Shown: piece after piece, positions 12,115 to 24,829 of the stretch
How the letters are laid out: each line of letters opens with the position of its first letter
Numbering within the stretch: the first letter of the stretch is position 1
Source of the DNA: Apiospora phragmitis
Taxonomy: Eukaryota > Ascomycota > Sordariomycetes > Amphisphaeriales > Apiosporaceae
Length of the DNA stretch: 64,000 bases
Reading direction: 5' to 3'
Assembly: GCA_038363925.1 (NCBI GenBank)
Contig: JAQQWL010000013.1
Coordinates: 1,116,001-1,180,000 of the forward strand
Made by a program: the position numbers and the translations under genes
Notes under the pieces: generated by a model
Database searches by the model: none
What the model saw: the letters and a program-made list of their open reading frames with translations, nothing else
Told to the model about the DNA's origin: nothing

Positions 12115-13251
12115 GGGAGTGCGTGTTCTTGGCCCCTATTTTACACCTTGGACTGGAGAAGGGGAAATATCCGGATCAGTCGACTGCTTCTTGCTCAGGA
12201 GGGCAATCTTCACTTTTTCCTTGCTTTTTTTTGTTTTTGTTTTTTTGGCTCAAGTCATCACGAGTATCACGAGCGTATCGGTTCATATTTTCTTTTTTGA
12301 TCCTGCGTTTCTATTTTTTAGTTTCGTCAGGCTTGGGAGGAGAGACGAGAAAAAGGCTCTTCTTTTGTATTTCTAGTGGACTACCCAGAACATTTAAGTG
12401 ATGAAGATGTCATGCTTTTTCCTAGAACATCACCGTGTTCCTAAGCAAGGCATATCTACCAGTATACCAATGAAACGCCACATTCGTCAGCTAGAGACAC
12501 CACCTTGATGAATTGGCATGTACGTGTATTTGTGAAATGTAAGAGGCTAGCTGAGGTGTAAGCTCTGCCTGAGGAGTTGCGAGAAATAATCGATTTTCAG
12601 TAGGTTGAGATGCCCCAATAGTTATTGGTGCGATGATGGTGGCATCGATAGCAAGTCGGAAAAGGCCTAGGTGAAGCACTAGGAGAGACGACGGTGTTGG
12701 TAGGTCCTTGGATCATACCATTAGTCTGGTATTACGTGAACGGTACCCGCTCTCATCACATTCATGGCAATTGTGTGTTGCAAGTGTAGCGCACGTCGAC
12801 AGAGCCAGCGGATTAAAGAATAACAGTAATAGTTGATTATCACGCCAAGTCACCTATCTCACAAACACCGCATACCAATATAGCAAGGTACCAATCTTAT
12901 TCCTCGCTCGGCTGATCGTATCAGCTTACAGTCCTTCGCCCCCGAAGTCGGAAACAAACCATTTGTCGTCATCAGGAGTCATATTGTTTGTCATTGCCCC
13001 TCACGTCCTGAAAATCGTCCGGCCTTTCCACCATGGCCAATGACAAGTCAAAGAGAGTCGTCCGCCCGCCTTAACGAAGCCTCCATCAAGGGACTCGTAA
13101 GTGGACAGTATCTTCATAGAGTCTATGCCGTGACGTCGTGTCGGATAAGTTGTGCGCCAGACCCACGCAAAAGATTGCGGGATGGTCGCACCGTCATTTT
13201 ATTTGTGTACAGAAGAAAACGCCCTTTGGGGAAAGTTGAGTTGCCGAGCGT
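12115..13251. other. Convergent 3' interval between TOP2 and RTN1
   Basis: This begins with a T-rich stretch (about 12210-12320) suited to the TOP2 3' UTR and polyadenylation region. I see no gene in it. Confidence 0.6.
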
Positions 13252-14610
13252 TTAGGAGAGAAGAGGCTCCTCCTCGGCCTTGATATCGGCCAGATCTGTC
13301 TTGGGGGCCATGGGGAACTCTGGCACGTCCTTGGGAGCCTTGGGGAAGTCACTTTCGGCCGGGGCAGGCTTCTTGGTGGCAGCGGGAGAAGTAGAGCGGC
13401 CGCGGATCATCTCCTGAGCCTTGGCAGTGTAGTCGCCCATGTACTGCTTGGTCATCTCGGCAGCCTGAGCAGTCTGCTTGCTGGCAACCTGTCGGATCTG
13501 TTCCGTCTGGGAGTTGACGACATCAGAGGCCTGCTTCAGGTAGTGGTCGATAAGCTCCTGGTTGGTAGCGTAGATCAAAGGCACAAAGAAAACCAGGGTA
13601 GTGGCAATCAGGGCAAGTCCCCAGTAGGGAACGATCTTGACCAGGTAGTAGGAGAGGAAAGCACCAACGGCGGCCTGTTGTGGGCTTGGGTTAGCACGAC
13701 GAATCAAAGGCCACCTCTCAGCTTTATCGGGAGGTACTTACGGCACCGGAGGCAAAGACGTTTTCGGCGAAGAAGATGCGCTGGGCCTCAATGACGAAGA
13801 AGTTGATGAGCTCGTGGACGTCTCCAATCATGGAATCGAGCGTTTCACGGGGGATCGTGTAGTATTTGCGGGGTCGCAGTTGGGTGGCCAGACCCTGGTG
13901 CAGAATAGCCTTTCCGGCAACCTCGGCGAGAACGGTGACGCCCAGAGCCATCCAGGTGAGCTTGAAGCTGTATCGCAGGAGATCGAGGTATCTAGCCACG
14001 AAGATGACAGATACGACACTGGCATAGGCGATGGCTGAGGCACCTGTGGACCGATAAGGACAAATTAGCTACTGGCGGAAGCAACACGGACAAATGCGGA
14101 TAGGATGACGTACGAGGGTTGTTCCACGACAGCAGCTCGGAGAAGAAGGAGTGGTAGTGCGTCAAGGGCTGGCCGGTAGCAGCGGGCTGCGAGGGCATTT
14201 GGCGGGCAGCAGCGAGGTTGGAGAGCTCGGAGGTAGTCTTTGCAGACTGGTCCTTAACGTTCTGAGCGACGGGTCCATTTGAGAGCTGATCATAGGCGGC
14301 TTGGGCATCTGTAGCGAGGAAACATCTTGGTCAGCCGTCTGTCTGTACCTCTTATCACGACGCTGCGGCGGACTTCGGGCGAGCGTCTGTGTCTGAGGAG
14401 GCGGCACTAGTTTTGAAACACTGAATGAAGTGGTTAGCCGACCTATTAGTTCCCAGCCGTTGCAGAATCGGAAGAGGGAAAGAAGCGGGAAAGCAGCAGC
14501 AGCAGCAGCAACAGTAGAGATGCTGGATGCGCGGAGAGAAAAAGACATACCTTACTACCCTTGAGGGAATCCATGGTGTTGCCACCGTTGGTGGTCGCAG
14601 TGTCGGCCAT
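13252..14610 (-). CDS. RTN1: Reticulon-like ER membrane-shaping protein
   Basis: Exons 13252-13674, 13742-14043 and 14114-14308 are well supported. The first exon is probably 14556-14610, joined by a GTAAGG donor, giving about 324 residues. Two nearby alternative donors make the first 20 residues uncertain. The central reticulon homology domain has two long hydrophobic hairpins. The first follows the WNNPRASAIAYASVV region and contains YLDLLRYSFKLTWMALGVTV. The second is AVGAFLSYYLVKIVPYWGLA, continuing through FFVPLIYATNQELID. An amphipathic or coiled segment and a Pro/Ala-rich tail follow. Reticulons insert hairpins into the outer leaflet to curve ER tubules. No frame break is seen. Intron 1 (about 247 nt) is long for this window and could hide a small extra exon. 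Confidence 0.88.
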
Positions 14611-16757
14611 TGCGATGAATGCAAGACTGTCGGGTGCTGGTGGGTAAGTGCTGTTGTTCTGACGTGAATGAAGCTGGAGAGGCCCGGGTCTCTCTGAATG
14701 AGCAAAACAAGGTCAAGTAATCAGAGTAACGTGTTGTTTCGGTTTGTTGGTCTGTCTTCTTTCAGGTTCTGAGAAGAAGCAGCAGCAGCAGAAAGGATGT
14801 AAGGAGGTTACAGCTGGGAGGAGGGAAGGTGAGAATGGGGAGAGGGACAGAGAGGGATTGATTGTGGAAGGGTGAGTCTGTCCGTCAGTCTGTGTGTTCG
14901 CAAAAGATCTAAGATGCAATTTTAGCGTGATTCAAAACCCAGGCAGGGGGGATGACCTCACGTTTTCGATGTTTTTTTTAATATTGCCTTTTCCCCGTTG
15001 CTGTCCACTTCCTTGACTCCCGGTCATTTCTAGTTGCATCCAAGTACCTACAGGCTTCAATACTTCCATTCAATTCGCCTGGAGCCTACATTGATTACAG
15101 TAGGTTAGGTACCTTGCTCCTTACTTAGGTGTTGCCCGCCACTCAGGTTCCCTAGCTGCGTCCTCTTACCTACCCCCAAGCCACCCATTCGGGTGCCTGT
15201 GCTTCTTATCTATTCCGGCAAAGCTCCCAAGAGCTAATTCCTTCACCTAACTCCCCAGTCAACTCATACCTAGCTGGGGATTGCCTACATCTGGCGTGGC
15301 ATACAGAGCACACCAACATCAAACCAAATCATGTAGCAAGACAATCCAAAAGCCGTGCAGCAAAGGAAGACTGCTGCTGCAGCTCTTTGGTCCAGCCCCC
15401 CGGAAGTGAACTGATTGGGTTTCAACTGCTGCTGCTTCAGGCCGGATCGCGTCAATAGGCCCCGCCCCTAGCTAGCTCTCCCCGTGTGACGACATGACCA
15501 ACCCGTCCATTTTGCAACAAGTCATCATTCCATACACAGCCATATGCTCATTCACTCACTTCCCAGCTTTCTGTAGCACCTACTACCCGCCCGCATGTCT
15601 TGCCTACCTATTCCGTACCTACGCTGACATCGTTGGTACGTAGTGCACACGACTAGCTGCCCAGTTGAGACCACGGCTCATTTTCGCCAATGTTGGAAGT
15701 CTCTACGACTAACATCTATCTGCTTGAGGGCTTTGAGAACACGTTGCGGAAGTGGTGGTAGTAGTAGATATGTACATGCTATGTATGCTATTACATGTAC
15801 CTAATCAATGATGAGCAAACTCATCAATGGAAAGACTGCAAGCGCTCGAGTCAAAAAAAGATAGGTATCATACCGGCCACGTAGCCAGTTCAGTTCAGTT
15901 CCCTTCATTTCAGGGGGAACATAACTCCCCCATCGCACGACTTTTATCGCATCCCTCCATCCTACATGGACTGGCAAATCACCTATCTTCAAAGAGGAAA
16001 AACCTCCCAGCTAAGTAATAAGAAACCCATGCGGTATGGAGTGAAGCCCCCCTGGCGGCATGATTAGCTCATCTGATCCACCACGCTTTTACATGTGATT
16101 GAATCCTTTTTTCTGCAAAAGGCACACGACACCCCCCGAATGCTAGGTACATCTTTTAATAAGCTTGGCCCAGGAATTGACGATGGAAGCTTCAGCAGTA
16201 GGTAGTGCCAAACTCATGTGCGCATATAGACAAATCAATCTATACCATCCAGTCTACGATGCTCTGAAACTCGTGCGTGGATTATATCAATTAATTAATC
16301 ACTGGCAAATGCTACTATCATTATTATGTGGGCTGTTGTGGTCGCGTCACGGGAACGGTTCGAGGCACGGCCAGCGCATGTATCATGTTGGATCCTCTTG
16401 CGGGTTTACCCAAGGGTTCTATTCTCTACCAAAGTAACCATCTAAACGCGACCAACTCTACAAAGCATGCTGTATCATGTAGCCATGCCGAGAATTGGAT
16501 GGGGGCTATGAAACCGAAAATGGGAATAGCAGTAGAGCTATGTATATAGCTGCACTGGGACGACGTGTGTCGTTCGACCAGTACAGATGCAGAATGTCGT
16601 AAATGACCAAACCAGTGAGCCAACTAAAGCAAAAGGTCGCTTGCTTTCTGATGCAACAAAAAACCTGCCGCCCCCAACCCAGATTACCGTGCCTCGCCGA
16701 GACAATAGAATAACAGATAGACCGATATGAGATGTGGATTAGAAACATGTCCCCTCA
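14611..16757. other. Gene-free interval upstream of RTN1
   Basis: No supported coding sequence is present. The part near 14611-14920 is presumably the RTN1 promoter and leader. The middle is notable for repeated TACCTA/TAGGTA hexamers, listed separately. Confidence 0.6.
15045..15803. repeat. Cluster of seven TACCTA/TAGGTA hexamers
   Basis: Copies lie at 15045, 15106 (as TAGGTA), 15167, 15267, 15605, 15616 and 15798. In about 760 bp of unbiased sequence fewer than one copy on either strand is expected. The same hexamer recurs in other intergenic stretches of the window, for example near 40611, 46260, 52685-52705 and 61888. Confidence 0.7.
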
Positions 16758-19700
16758 TCACCTCCTCCAACCCCAGAACCCGCCAGTGTTAGCAGCAGGC
16801 TGTGCAGTCGACGGCACGCTCGCCGGTGGAGTGGAAGCGGCGCTCTTGGTGCCGGGACCACTGCCCTCTGCCGAGGCGCCCGTCAGCCGACCAAACATGC
16901 CCATAGCCGCCGTGGCCGCCGCGCTCGCTGTCGTGGCCCCAGGCGTCTCGCCAGGCCCGATGCCATACGCCTTCTTGAAGCTCTCGAGCTTTTGCTTATA
17001 CTCGTCGGCTTCCTGCCTCGCCACTGCCTCCGCTGTCTTGGCCTGCACCAGCTCCAGGAGCAAAGCGTCATCCTGCGTAATCGGCTCCGTCTGGGTGCGA
17101 ACCAGGGAGGATGACCTATTAGACAAGCTTCCCTGCGAAGTGGGAGTCGATTTGCTACGTCCCAGTTTCAGCTCCCGTAGGCCACCATTAGCCGGAGCGG
17201 TGGTGCCAGTAACACCAGCAGCCAGGTTCGCAGCCGATGCGAGCCAGCCCCCGGCGTCTGAGCCTGCAGCTGGCTGCGCATCGGCCGAGGAACGCGTCAC
17301 ACGCATAGTGTGAACTTGCTTCTCGAGTCGCTGCTTATCCTGGTGCAGGCTGCGCGCACGGCTGTGACTATCACGCAGCTGTTCTTTCAGACTCTGCGCC
17401 TCTTGGCCTACTTCGTCGATGCGACGGTTCAGATCCTGCGACTTGGCTACTTCGTTCATTAGAAGCTCTTTGGCCCTGGCCAGTTCATCGCGCAGCTGCG
17501 ACCGTGTCTCGTTCCCCGATGTTTGGTTATTACTTCCTTCGTTCTCGGCCATTCGTTCTTGAACGCCATCAATCAGTTTGGATAAATCAATCGATACATC
17601 ATCGTCTTCTTTGGGCTCATCGGCTTCGGCGGCGGGCTCGGCTCCTACGCCGCTTCTCTTCAATCCATCAAGTAACGACTTGACCGCCAGTCTCTCCTCT
17701 TTCTCTTTGTTCCCTCTCACGCTGCAGCTCGGTCGCAAGCAATGCATGGCTTCTCTGCAAGTCACTGAGTGCAGTGAGGAGATCCTCGATCTGGGTGTGC
17801 AGTGCTCGGCTCTCTGTGGCGCGGCTACTGGCGCCAATGTTTTGTTTGGCGGCGACCGGGGTCGATTCGCGAACGGACGTGTCGTCAGCATTAGACGAGT
17901 CGCGGGAGATTGTGGTGGCATCGGTCGAGGCGGTACTCAGAACGCTAGCAGAGCTTGCGTCCATAGAATTGAGAGTTGAAGCTAAACTCTGCTTCGATGT
18001 GCTTCTTCGCAACATGCTCATAGGTCGGGAGGATGCAATGAGGCTGGGCGACAATGCTCCCAGGGACAGGGCTGATTTAGGGGTTGAAATGGTGGAGGAG
18101 GCCCAGAGGCGGCCCAGGAATCGGGAGGCTGCTGTAGTAACGTCCGACGTGCGCGCTGCATTTGCGGTAGCGATCTGCGCTTCGCGGTAGTCTTGCTCTA
18201 ATTGCGCTAGCTTCTCGCGCGATACTACGTTGGAAAGCGAAACGAAATCCTCAACAAATTCGTCAGCGTTGTAGTGATAACAATCCCACAAGCCGCGCGA
18301 TAGCAGCAGCTGCATGACATCTTCCAGTTCGGAACACGCCAGAATGCGGCTATCGTTCTTGCGCATTAGCGACAAGGCCACCCGCATGATTGTTTCCGAT
18401 GCGCCCTCGGCGAAAATGACATCGTAAATCCGAAACAGCATGGGTAATGGGCAAGTCACGGCAAAGAACGAGAGGAACCACTGTGAAACGTAGGCGGGAT
18501 CGACCTGCAAATCATCCAAGTGGGCTGATAAAGTGGGCAGGTTCTGTCGCAGCAGCTCGCGAAATTGGTAGATGCGAACGTGCAGCCCTGACAGGTCGGG
18601 TAAAAAGCAAGAACGGAGATCATATTGATCCATCAATCTGTCAGATCATCCCATCTCCGTGTTAGCCTCGCTTCTCCTTATCATATAAGAGGGACGATCC
18701 CAATGTGAGGTGTCGTCACTTACCGTACCAACACGCAGAATGCCTGGTTGTCCGGCATGTGCATAAGGAGAGGCCCGACAAGGAAAGCAAGTCCCTGGCA
18801 GTATCCAATCTTCTGGTCGTATAGACTGAAGCATTTCAGCACTCGCCCCAACATCCTTTGACCGTCACCTTCCGGATCGCGGAACATATCCACGCCAGGA
18901 AAGCTTCTGCCCAGGTCTTTGCCGATGAGGCCCTCGTAAGGACTCGACTCGCCACCAAGTCTTTCATAATGCTCCAGAAGGCCGGAATCTCGAGCCCCGG
19001 CCATGCTTTGCCAAACAACTCCTCGAAGCGGTGGCGGAATTCCCTGTCGGATCTTCTTAGACAACAGAGTAGGCAGTCGAGCTGCTGTTTGCTGATAATC
19101 CTTCACCAAGGCCATGTAGAATTCCAATTCAGTCATCGGGGGAGGTGGAAGGACCGAGTATCGTAGAGCCACCGGCGTTGGGCCGTGGACCATATCACGC
19201 AGCTGAGCCATCGACGGCGGTCTGGGTCTTCGGGTTGTCGGTTGTTCCACCACTTTAACTTTGATACCTTTCGGATTGGTCGCCAGCTTGTTATTCTCCT
19301 CTTCGAGCCGGGCCAGGAGCATGGCGGTTGACTGTGTGGACATCGTGTTAGTGATTTTTCTCAATTATGACCTCTTTCGGCTTTGAACATCTCATAACGT
19401 TCTCGGAGGAAGAACCAGTCTGAGATGGGGCCAAAACTCACGTTATCATCCCGATCCTGAGCCTGTTCGTCTTCCTTCTTCTGTAATTCGTCCCAGTTGA
19501 CCTCTTCATCTGCATCAGATCCTATGGAGTCACGCCTTTCGACTTGCTTGTTTTTTGTTTCGTATGAATCCCCATCTAGAGTCTCTTGGTCTGCATCCTC
19601 ATCATCTTGGGCCGAGTCGTTGAGCTCTTGAAGCAAATTCTTCGATCCGTCGGCCGTTATCTTGGGGAGAAGTTCTCCGTCGCCATCTCCGCTTCTTTTT

Positions 19701-20086
19701 TCTTCTTCTCCCTCTTCTTCATCCTCCTCCTCAATGGTGTCGTCTTCTCTGATTTGTAATGATATGGCGCTCGTTGGCGTGGGCGTGTATTCCGGTCCGA
19801 ACAGACTCCGTCGTGATGGCGTTGTATTCGGTGCTGAAAAGTCGGTAGTGACCGATAAGCTTGGCGGTTCCGACAGCCGAACAGTGACCATGGATTCATG
19901 TCCCGGTAAGACAGGTTTCTCCTTCTCGGTAGGTGATTGTATCATGGTAACAGGCCTCGACTCGGTTTTGGTGGATGGCAATGGCGTATATGCTTTATCA
20001 TCAGGTGAAAGAGGTGTAGGAGGAGTAGGAGGTGTAGGAGGAGACACAGCCTCCATGGTCTGCCGCTTGACGGGGTCCGCGTCCAT
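16758..20086 (-). CDS. TBC-domain Rab GTPase-activating protein with C-terminal coiled coil (one frameshift)
   Basis: Exons are 19442-20086, 18724-19331 and 16758-18637, giving about 1043 residues. The N-terminal 210 residues are disordered, with a Pro/Thr repeat and a strongly acidic block. The TBC domain begins near KIRQGIPPPLRGVVWQSMAG. It carries the catalytic dual-finger signatures RxxxW (RGVVW), IxxDxxR (IGKDLGR) and YxQ (YCQGL), so GAP activity is expected. After the domain come a Ser-rich linker and a long coiled coil. The C-terminus is Gly/Ala-rich and ends GFWGWRR. The layout resembles Gyp5/EVI5-type GAPs that act in Golgi and endosomal traffic, but the target Rab cannot be told. 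The frame shifts near 17690-17715, inside the coiled coil (LQRERE to EERLAVKSLLDGL). The 1880-nt last exon has one base too many. Confidence 0.9.
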
Positions 20087-22138
20087 CTTGAAGCGCAGAC
20101 CCTCGGAAATACCAGCTGAAGCCGGGGAACGCTTGACAAGTGGCCGGTGAACGCTGGAATGCGGGTGACGGAGGGCAAGAATGCAAGCGGGCTGTGAGCG
20201 ATAACCGACGAGGACGACTGCTGTCCTCTTAACACAACCTTGGCCTCTCGAGAAGACCTATTTTGACTTTTCGTACGACCAAAAATATTATGTTACATAG
20301 GTAACGAACAGTCTTTGCATTGACGACCGCGGTCCAACCGTCGGCTAGCGTCAAGGTCAAATCGGGTAGTCCCAACGAGCGTTGCCTTGTTGGTCTGCTG
20401 GGCCAGCGTGGTAGACACGACGAGGTGGTGTCCGAGGGTGTGGGCTGAACTGTGCTTCTCGGTTCTATTGCTTATGCAGAGGCGGGCACAGGCTGGGAGG
20501 GGCTTGTCCTTCTTGAGAGCGTTGAAAGTCGTACGGATTTTTCCTTTGCTCGCAAATACTTATTAGAAATATTAAGTCCTCATTGGAGGGCGGCTCTCGA
20601 GGTTGCCGCAAGAAACCGTGGGAACAAAGAGGCCCAGAGCCGGCTTCTGGAAGGAAAACAGGGGTATTCCAGACTACAATAGTCAAGTGGGTTCCCGGGC
20701 AGGGAGACGGGTCCAGCAGACGGAGACGACGATGGTGGAGGGGGGGGCTCTCTTTCTTTGTCTCAGTTGGACTGGCAGTGCCGAATGAAACACTTTGTGA
20801 CTTGACACAATGAAGCTCAAAAGGCAGACAATCAGGCAGGAGGTTTGTAAATGTGGGTGAATTTCACATCTGAAGAGAATGAACAGACGGGGCAAAAGGG
20901 GGTCACGCGGAGTTGGCTGTCCTTGGAGCTTTGCTACAACGACGAGCGAACGAACGAACGAACGGGCAAACCCTGTGGCTGCTAACTGGGTAATGAGGAG
21001 TGACGGAGCGAGCGCCTGGATCATACAAATGCCACGAAATGAGGGTACGACCACTGTAGAGTGGCGGTAATGAGTGACAGCAAGCAATGCAATATCCTGA
21101 TGATTAAGTTCACCTTGAAGCAGATATGACTGACTTGACAGGTTGGAAAGAGGCAAGATAGGCAAGGAGAGGAGGGGAGGCGTGTGGTGTTGAAAAGGTA
21201 CATGCAGTACAGTATGTTTCAAGTGTCACATCCAACAGATCCCCCCACATTCGGTCATCCAATTCCATCCTAGGCAGAATCTAAGTCGCATCTTCGAAAC
21301 GCACTTAGCAAGAGGCTGGACTAGAGAAGACCGCTGGACCGCACCCAGGAACCACCAACGGCTATCCTCCTCCATGACCTACTCGATACTCGATCTTGCC
21401 CTCACCGGATTGAGTTTATCGTCCAGCCAGGCAATCGACCCGCCTACCTGATGGCTTGCAGCACAATACACAGTAGACAGGTACACTACTAGGTAGTAGT
21501 AGGCAAAGTTTGGTACATATGGAAATTAGAGCCACTTTTTCCCCTGGCCATCGGCTGCGACATATGATTCGCCGGACCAGTTGGTCTTCGTTGGTCTTGC
21601 AGCAGGGGCTCAGGGGTAGCATGGCTGGATCCGGTAAAGTGCCCAGTGGGAAGCTCATGCAACAAGCTCAAGCTAGTGGCGCGACTCGCAACGGAACGCG
21701 TTGATTGGCTGAGCCTGGCCAGCATGCTAGAAACATCAACTGCATGAACTTCAATCGACAGGGGAGCCCCCCACATGCTTTGTGCGGTGTGCGGTCAGCT
21801 GTGGCACGCGCAGACAGTAGAGGTCACAGTAGGTCACAAGAGGTCACAAGAAATAGGCTGCCGAGATGGAGAATGACATATTCGGGGTATCAGAATTGTT
21901 CTTGACGGACTATTAATACAGCACTACTGGCTTGCCTGTTTCCGGAAATTCGGATGGCTTTTTCTTCCGAATTTCCCCTCTTTTGTTTATTTTGGCGACC
22001 AGCACCCCAACGATAGAAGCAGGGAGTATGTAGGTTATGTGCTAAGGACCCGAAGCGTCTCTTAGACAGACGACCACTGCGCCAATGTCCGTGTCTCACA
22101 TCAATGGTGGACATACAGAACCTTAGGACATTAGGCGG
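20087..22138. other. Gene-free interval between the TBC gene and the 2EXR gene
   Basis: No supported gene. A short CGAA tetranucleotide run lies at about 20947-20963 and a 10-bp tandem repeat at 21821-21850. The left end probably contains the TBC gene promoter. Confidence 0.6.
21821..21850. repeat. Three tandem 10-bp units with core AGGTCACA
   Basis: Three adjacent 10-mers read AGGTCACAGT, AGGTCACAAG and AGGTCACAAG. They lie about 290 bp downstream of the 2EXR gene's stop codon. Function is unknown; it could be a factor-binding array or a simple duplication. Confidence 0.85.
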
Positions 22139-23014
22139 TCAGCCGCCCAGCGAATACATGCGAACTCGAGACCACAACCTTAGATACTCCTCATACTCCT
22201 CCCTTGCCACAACAAATGCCATCCATAATCCATACCGGATCCGATCCCAGAGCCCCGGCTGGACTAACTTATCACCCGGAAAGTATGCTCCATCGGCCTC
22301 ACTTCCTGCCATCTCGCTAGACCAGCGACGTATCTCATAGTCCGGCCAGTTCAACAGGCGATCGCGGTTCACAGCGCGGTCCCGAAGGAATTCGTACTTG
22401 GCAAGGCCGACGACGTCGTCGGCATACAACATCTCCAGCCGCTCGGCCAAGCGCGGGAACAGGCGGGCTTGCCAGTAGGCGTTGGCGTGGGCCTCGGACA
22501 TCGACATCGGGGAGGGGCCCGGATCGGCGGAGATGCGGAGGAACCTGCGGACCATGAGGCAGTCGGCCTGCCCCAGCATCTCAGTGATTAGGCGGCGAGG
22601 GGAGTGCTCCCATACGTCCTTTGGATGCCAGGGCGCCGGTTTAGTACCCGTGGTGATGATATCACGCCCCAGGTTCAGGTACAGTGTGCCCCGGGACTTG
22701 GAATATTCCTCAAGTGGGAAATTCATCTTGATCATTCTCCCAAACTGAGCCTCACACCATTCGATATCGGGGTGGCTCAGAGGCACCTCGTAGACGGCGA
22801 GTTTGCAAGTGAAGAATCGCCGTGCAACATGACGGCATTCGTAATTAACCGAAAGGAGAGGCGAAACAAGATCGGCGAAAGGATGTATCCGAAATTTCCC
22901 TCTGGAAAAAGCTGATAGGACAATGATCCTGTGTTGAGTTTCGTTTCGCAAGGTCTCCTCGATTATCTTGATTCTCAGCTCACAAGGGAGTCGAGAGAAG
23001 CTGTCGAAGGCCAT
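22139..23014 (-). CDS. 2EXR-domain (F-box-like) protein of unknown function
   Basis: This is a single-exon frame. From the ATG at 23014 it encodes 291 residues beginning MAFDSFSRLPCELRIKIIEE, the usual opening of fungal 2EXR proteins, whose N-terminus resembles an F-box. The domain continues through conserved-looking HRIIVLSAF and LLSVNYECRHVARRFF segments. The rest is mixed alpha/beta with no catalytic motif that I recognise. The same frame reaches upstream to an ATG at 23197 and would add 61 residues including a short hydrophobic stretch; I prefer the shorter start because the domain begins there. This family is expanded in filamentous ascomycetes and mostly uncharacterised. Confidence 0.6.
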   Translation of the reverse strand: MAFDSFSRLPCELRIKIIEETLRNETQHRIIVLSAFSRGKFRIHPFADLVSPLLSVNYECRHVARRFFTCKLAVYEVPLSHPDIEWCEAQFGRMIKMNFPLEEYSKSRGTLYLNLGRDIITTGTKPAPWHPKDVWEHSPRRLITEMLGQADCLMVRRFLRISADPGPSPMSMSEAHANAYWQARLFPRLAERLEMLYADDVVGLAKYEFLRDRAVNRDRLLNWPDYEIRRWSSEMAGSEADGAYFPGDKLVQPGLWDRIRYGLWMAFVVAREEYEEYLRLWSRVRMYSLGG

Positions 23015-23711
23015 TGTTCCTTGTTTGTCCCAATTATATTTGACTTGAGTGGTACTTAGGATGGTAGGTATCCAGAGACTAATGAAGCACACCGTCGCAA
23101 ATATATGGTAAGATTTTCGCTCATATCTCCGGTCCTTGGGTGCAGCAGCATCTCCGAGTCCCATGGAGTGAAGGAACTCTATATCACTACGGACCATTAT
23201 ACAACTGAAGTCTTGTGATATTAATAGAGTAGGTAAATATACTAAGTTAGGTACGCATTGGTTATGTGGCCGACTTGCACGTTACCAATTTGAATAACGA
23301 TACATGCAAGCGCTGGTATATATACGCATCTTCTCAAACAAGAGAAAAGGTCAGGTTGTAAGGCATTCAATGCGCCGACCAAATTGAATATCCATCTTAT
23401 CATTCCCGTAACACCTGCGCTGTTCAATAGTCTCAAACCCTTTTGTTGCCCAAAATCTCAGGCCCAAACAAGCTCCATCGCACTTCTATACAAGTTGTCG
23501 TAAAGCCCAAGATAAATAAGTAAGTCCATATCAAACCGTATCGTCCCAGTCCAACGTGCCACTCAATCAATGATAAGGGTATTAGACTATAGCGCTCTTA
23601 TGATCGATAAAAAGTTCGACATATAAAGCCTATAATATGCCGCGAACGAGCTGGTCGTGAAGTTCGTGGCGTGACGCATGGGATATTATATCAGTGTCAG
23701 TTTGTACCGGG
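23015..23711. other. Gene-free interval between the 2EXR gene and the SSXT-like gene
   Basis: AT-richer sequence without a supported gene. It includes the 2EXR promoter side and the 3' side of the SSXT-like gene, which ends at 23712. Confidence 0.6.
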
Positions 23712-24767
23712 CTAACCCATATGAATCTGCATTTGGGGTGGTGCTGGCGCTGCGGCCATGGTAGGTGTCTTCTTGTTACCGGGTACAGGGCTTGCTTGGC
23801 TTGGTGTTTGCGCACCAGGTTTGGTGGTGTTTGATCTGTTCGCTGGAACCTGGTAGGCGGGCTCCTTGTTTGGATCGATATCTGGGTATAATCCTTGGAG
23901 TTTCGTGTATAAGTCCGTCATATATTTAGCTGTTTCTTCTCGGTCCGATGCCTCTGGCTTCGCTTCGGCGCCATCTGGGTTCTGCATCGGCCTCAACTTG
24001 ACTTTTGTGTGCAGCGGCGGGGGCTTTAAATACATCGGGCATGGTGGTGCCTGTAAAGCGCCTTTCTTATCGGCTAACGATGCCAGGTACGAGAGATTCG
24101 TCTGCAAGCGGCGCATGCACCTAGGAGGTGGGTAAGCAAACCATCTCATGCGACGGCAGATAGCCATACTTACTGCAAATAATCCTGAGCCAGAAGTTCT
24201 TCATCTTCTTTGTTATTCTTGTCAACATCGCTAAGGGTGCCATCCATCGGCGACGTATGTTCCTTCTTCAACAATGACTGTGTATGTTGTAGTTGCATAG
24301 CTTCCACAAGCAGCTCATTGTTGATCTCCAATATGACCGACACTCGCTCCTTATCCCTCGAGTCTGCGCCTGGGCTGAGGGGTGTGCTGGCTGTGCCATT
24401 GGTTGCCGGGGCATGGACATTAGAAGGGAATGTGGGTGTTTGTGGAGTCTGTATAGTAGCCGACGTCGGTTGTTGAGGCTGTTGATGCTGAGCATTGTTT
24501 GGCGTTTGGCTCTGAGGAGTCCCCTGGGGATTCGGTGGAGGCGCAAATTGTGGTTGCTGCGCGGACATGCCGTTGTTTGGTGTCGGCGTCCCTTGTTGTC
24601 CTGGCCCTTGGCTATGCCCTTGATTTTGACCTGGGTAGGGTCTTTGAGGCGTGGCATTGGGCATACCGGCGGCACTTGGTTGCGACTGTGGTTGCTGCTG
24701 CTGCTGTTGATGTTGCTGTTGATGTTGTTGATGTTGCTGATGTTGCTGCTGATGTTGCTGCTGCTGT

Positions 24768-24829
<62 letters not shown>

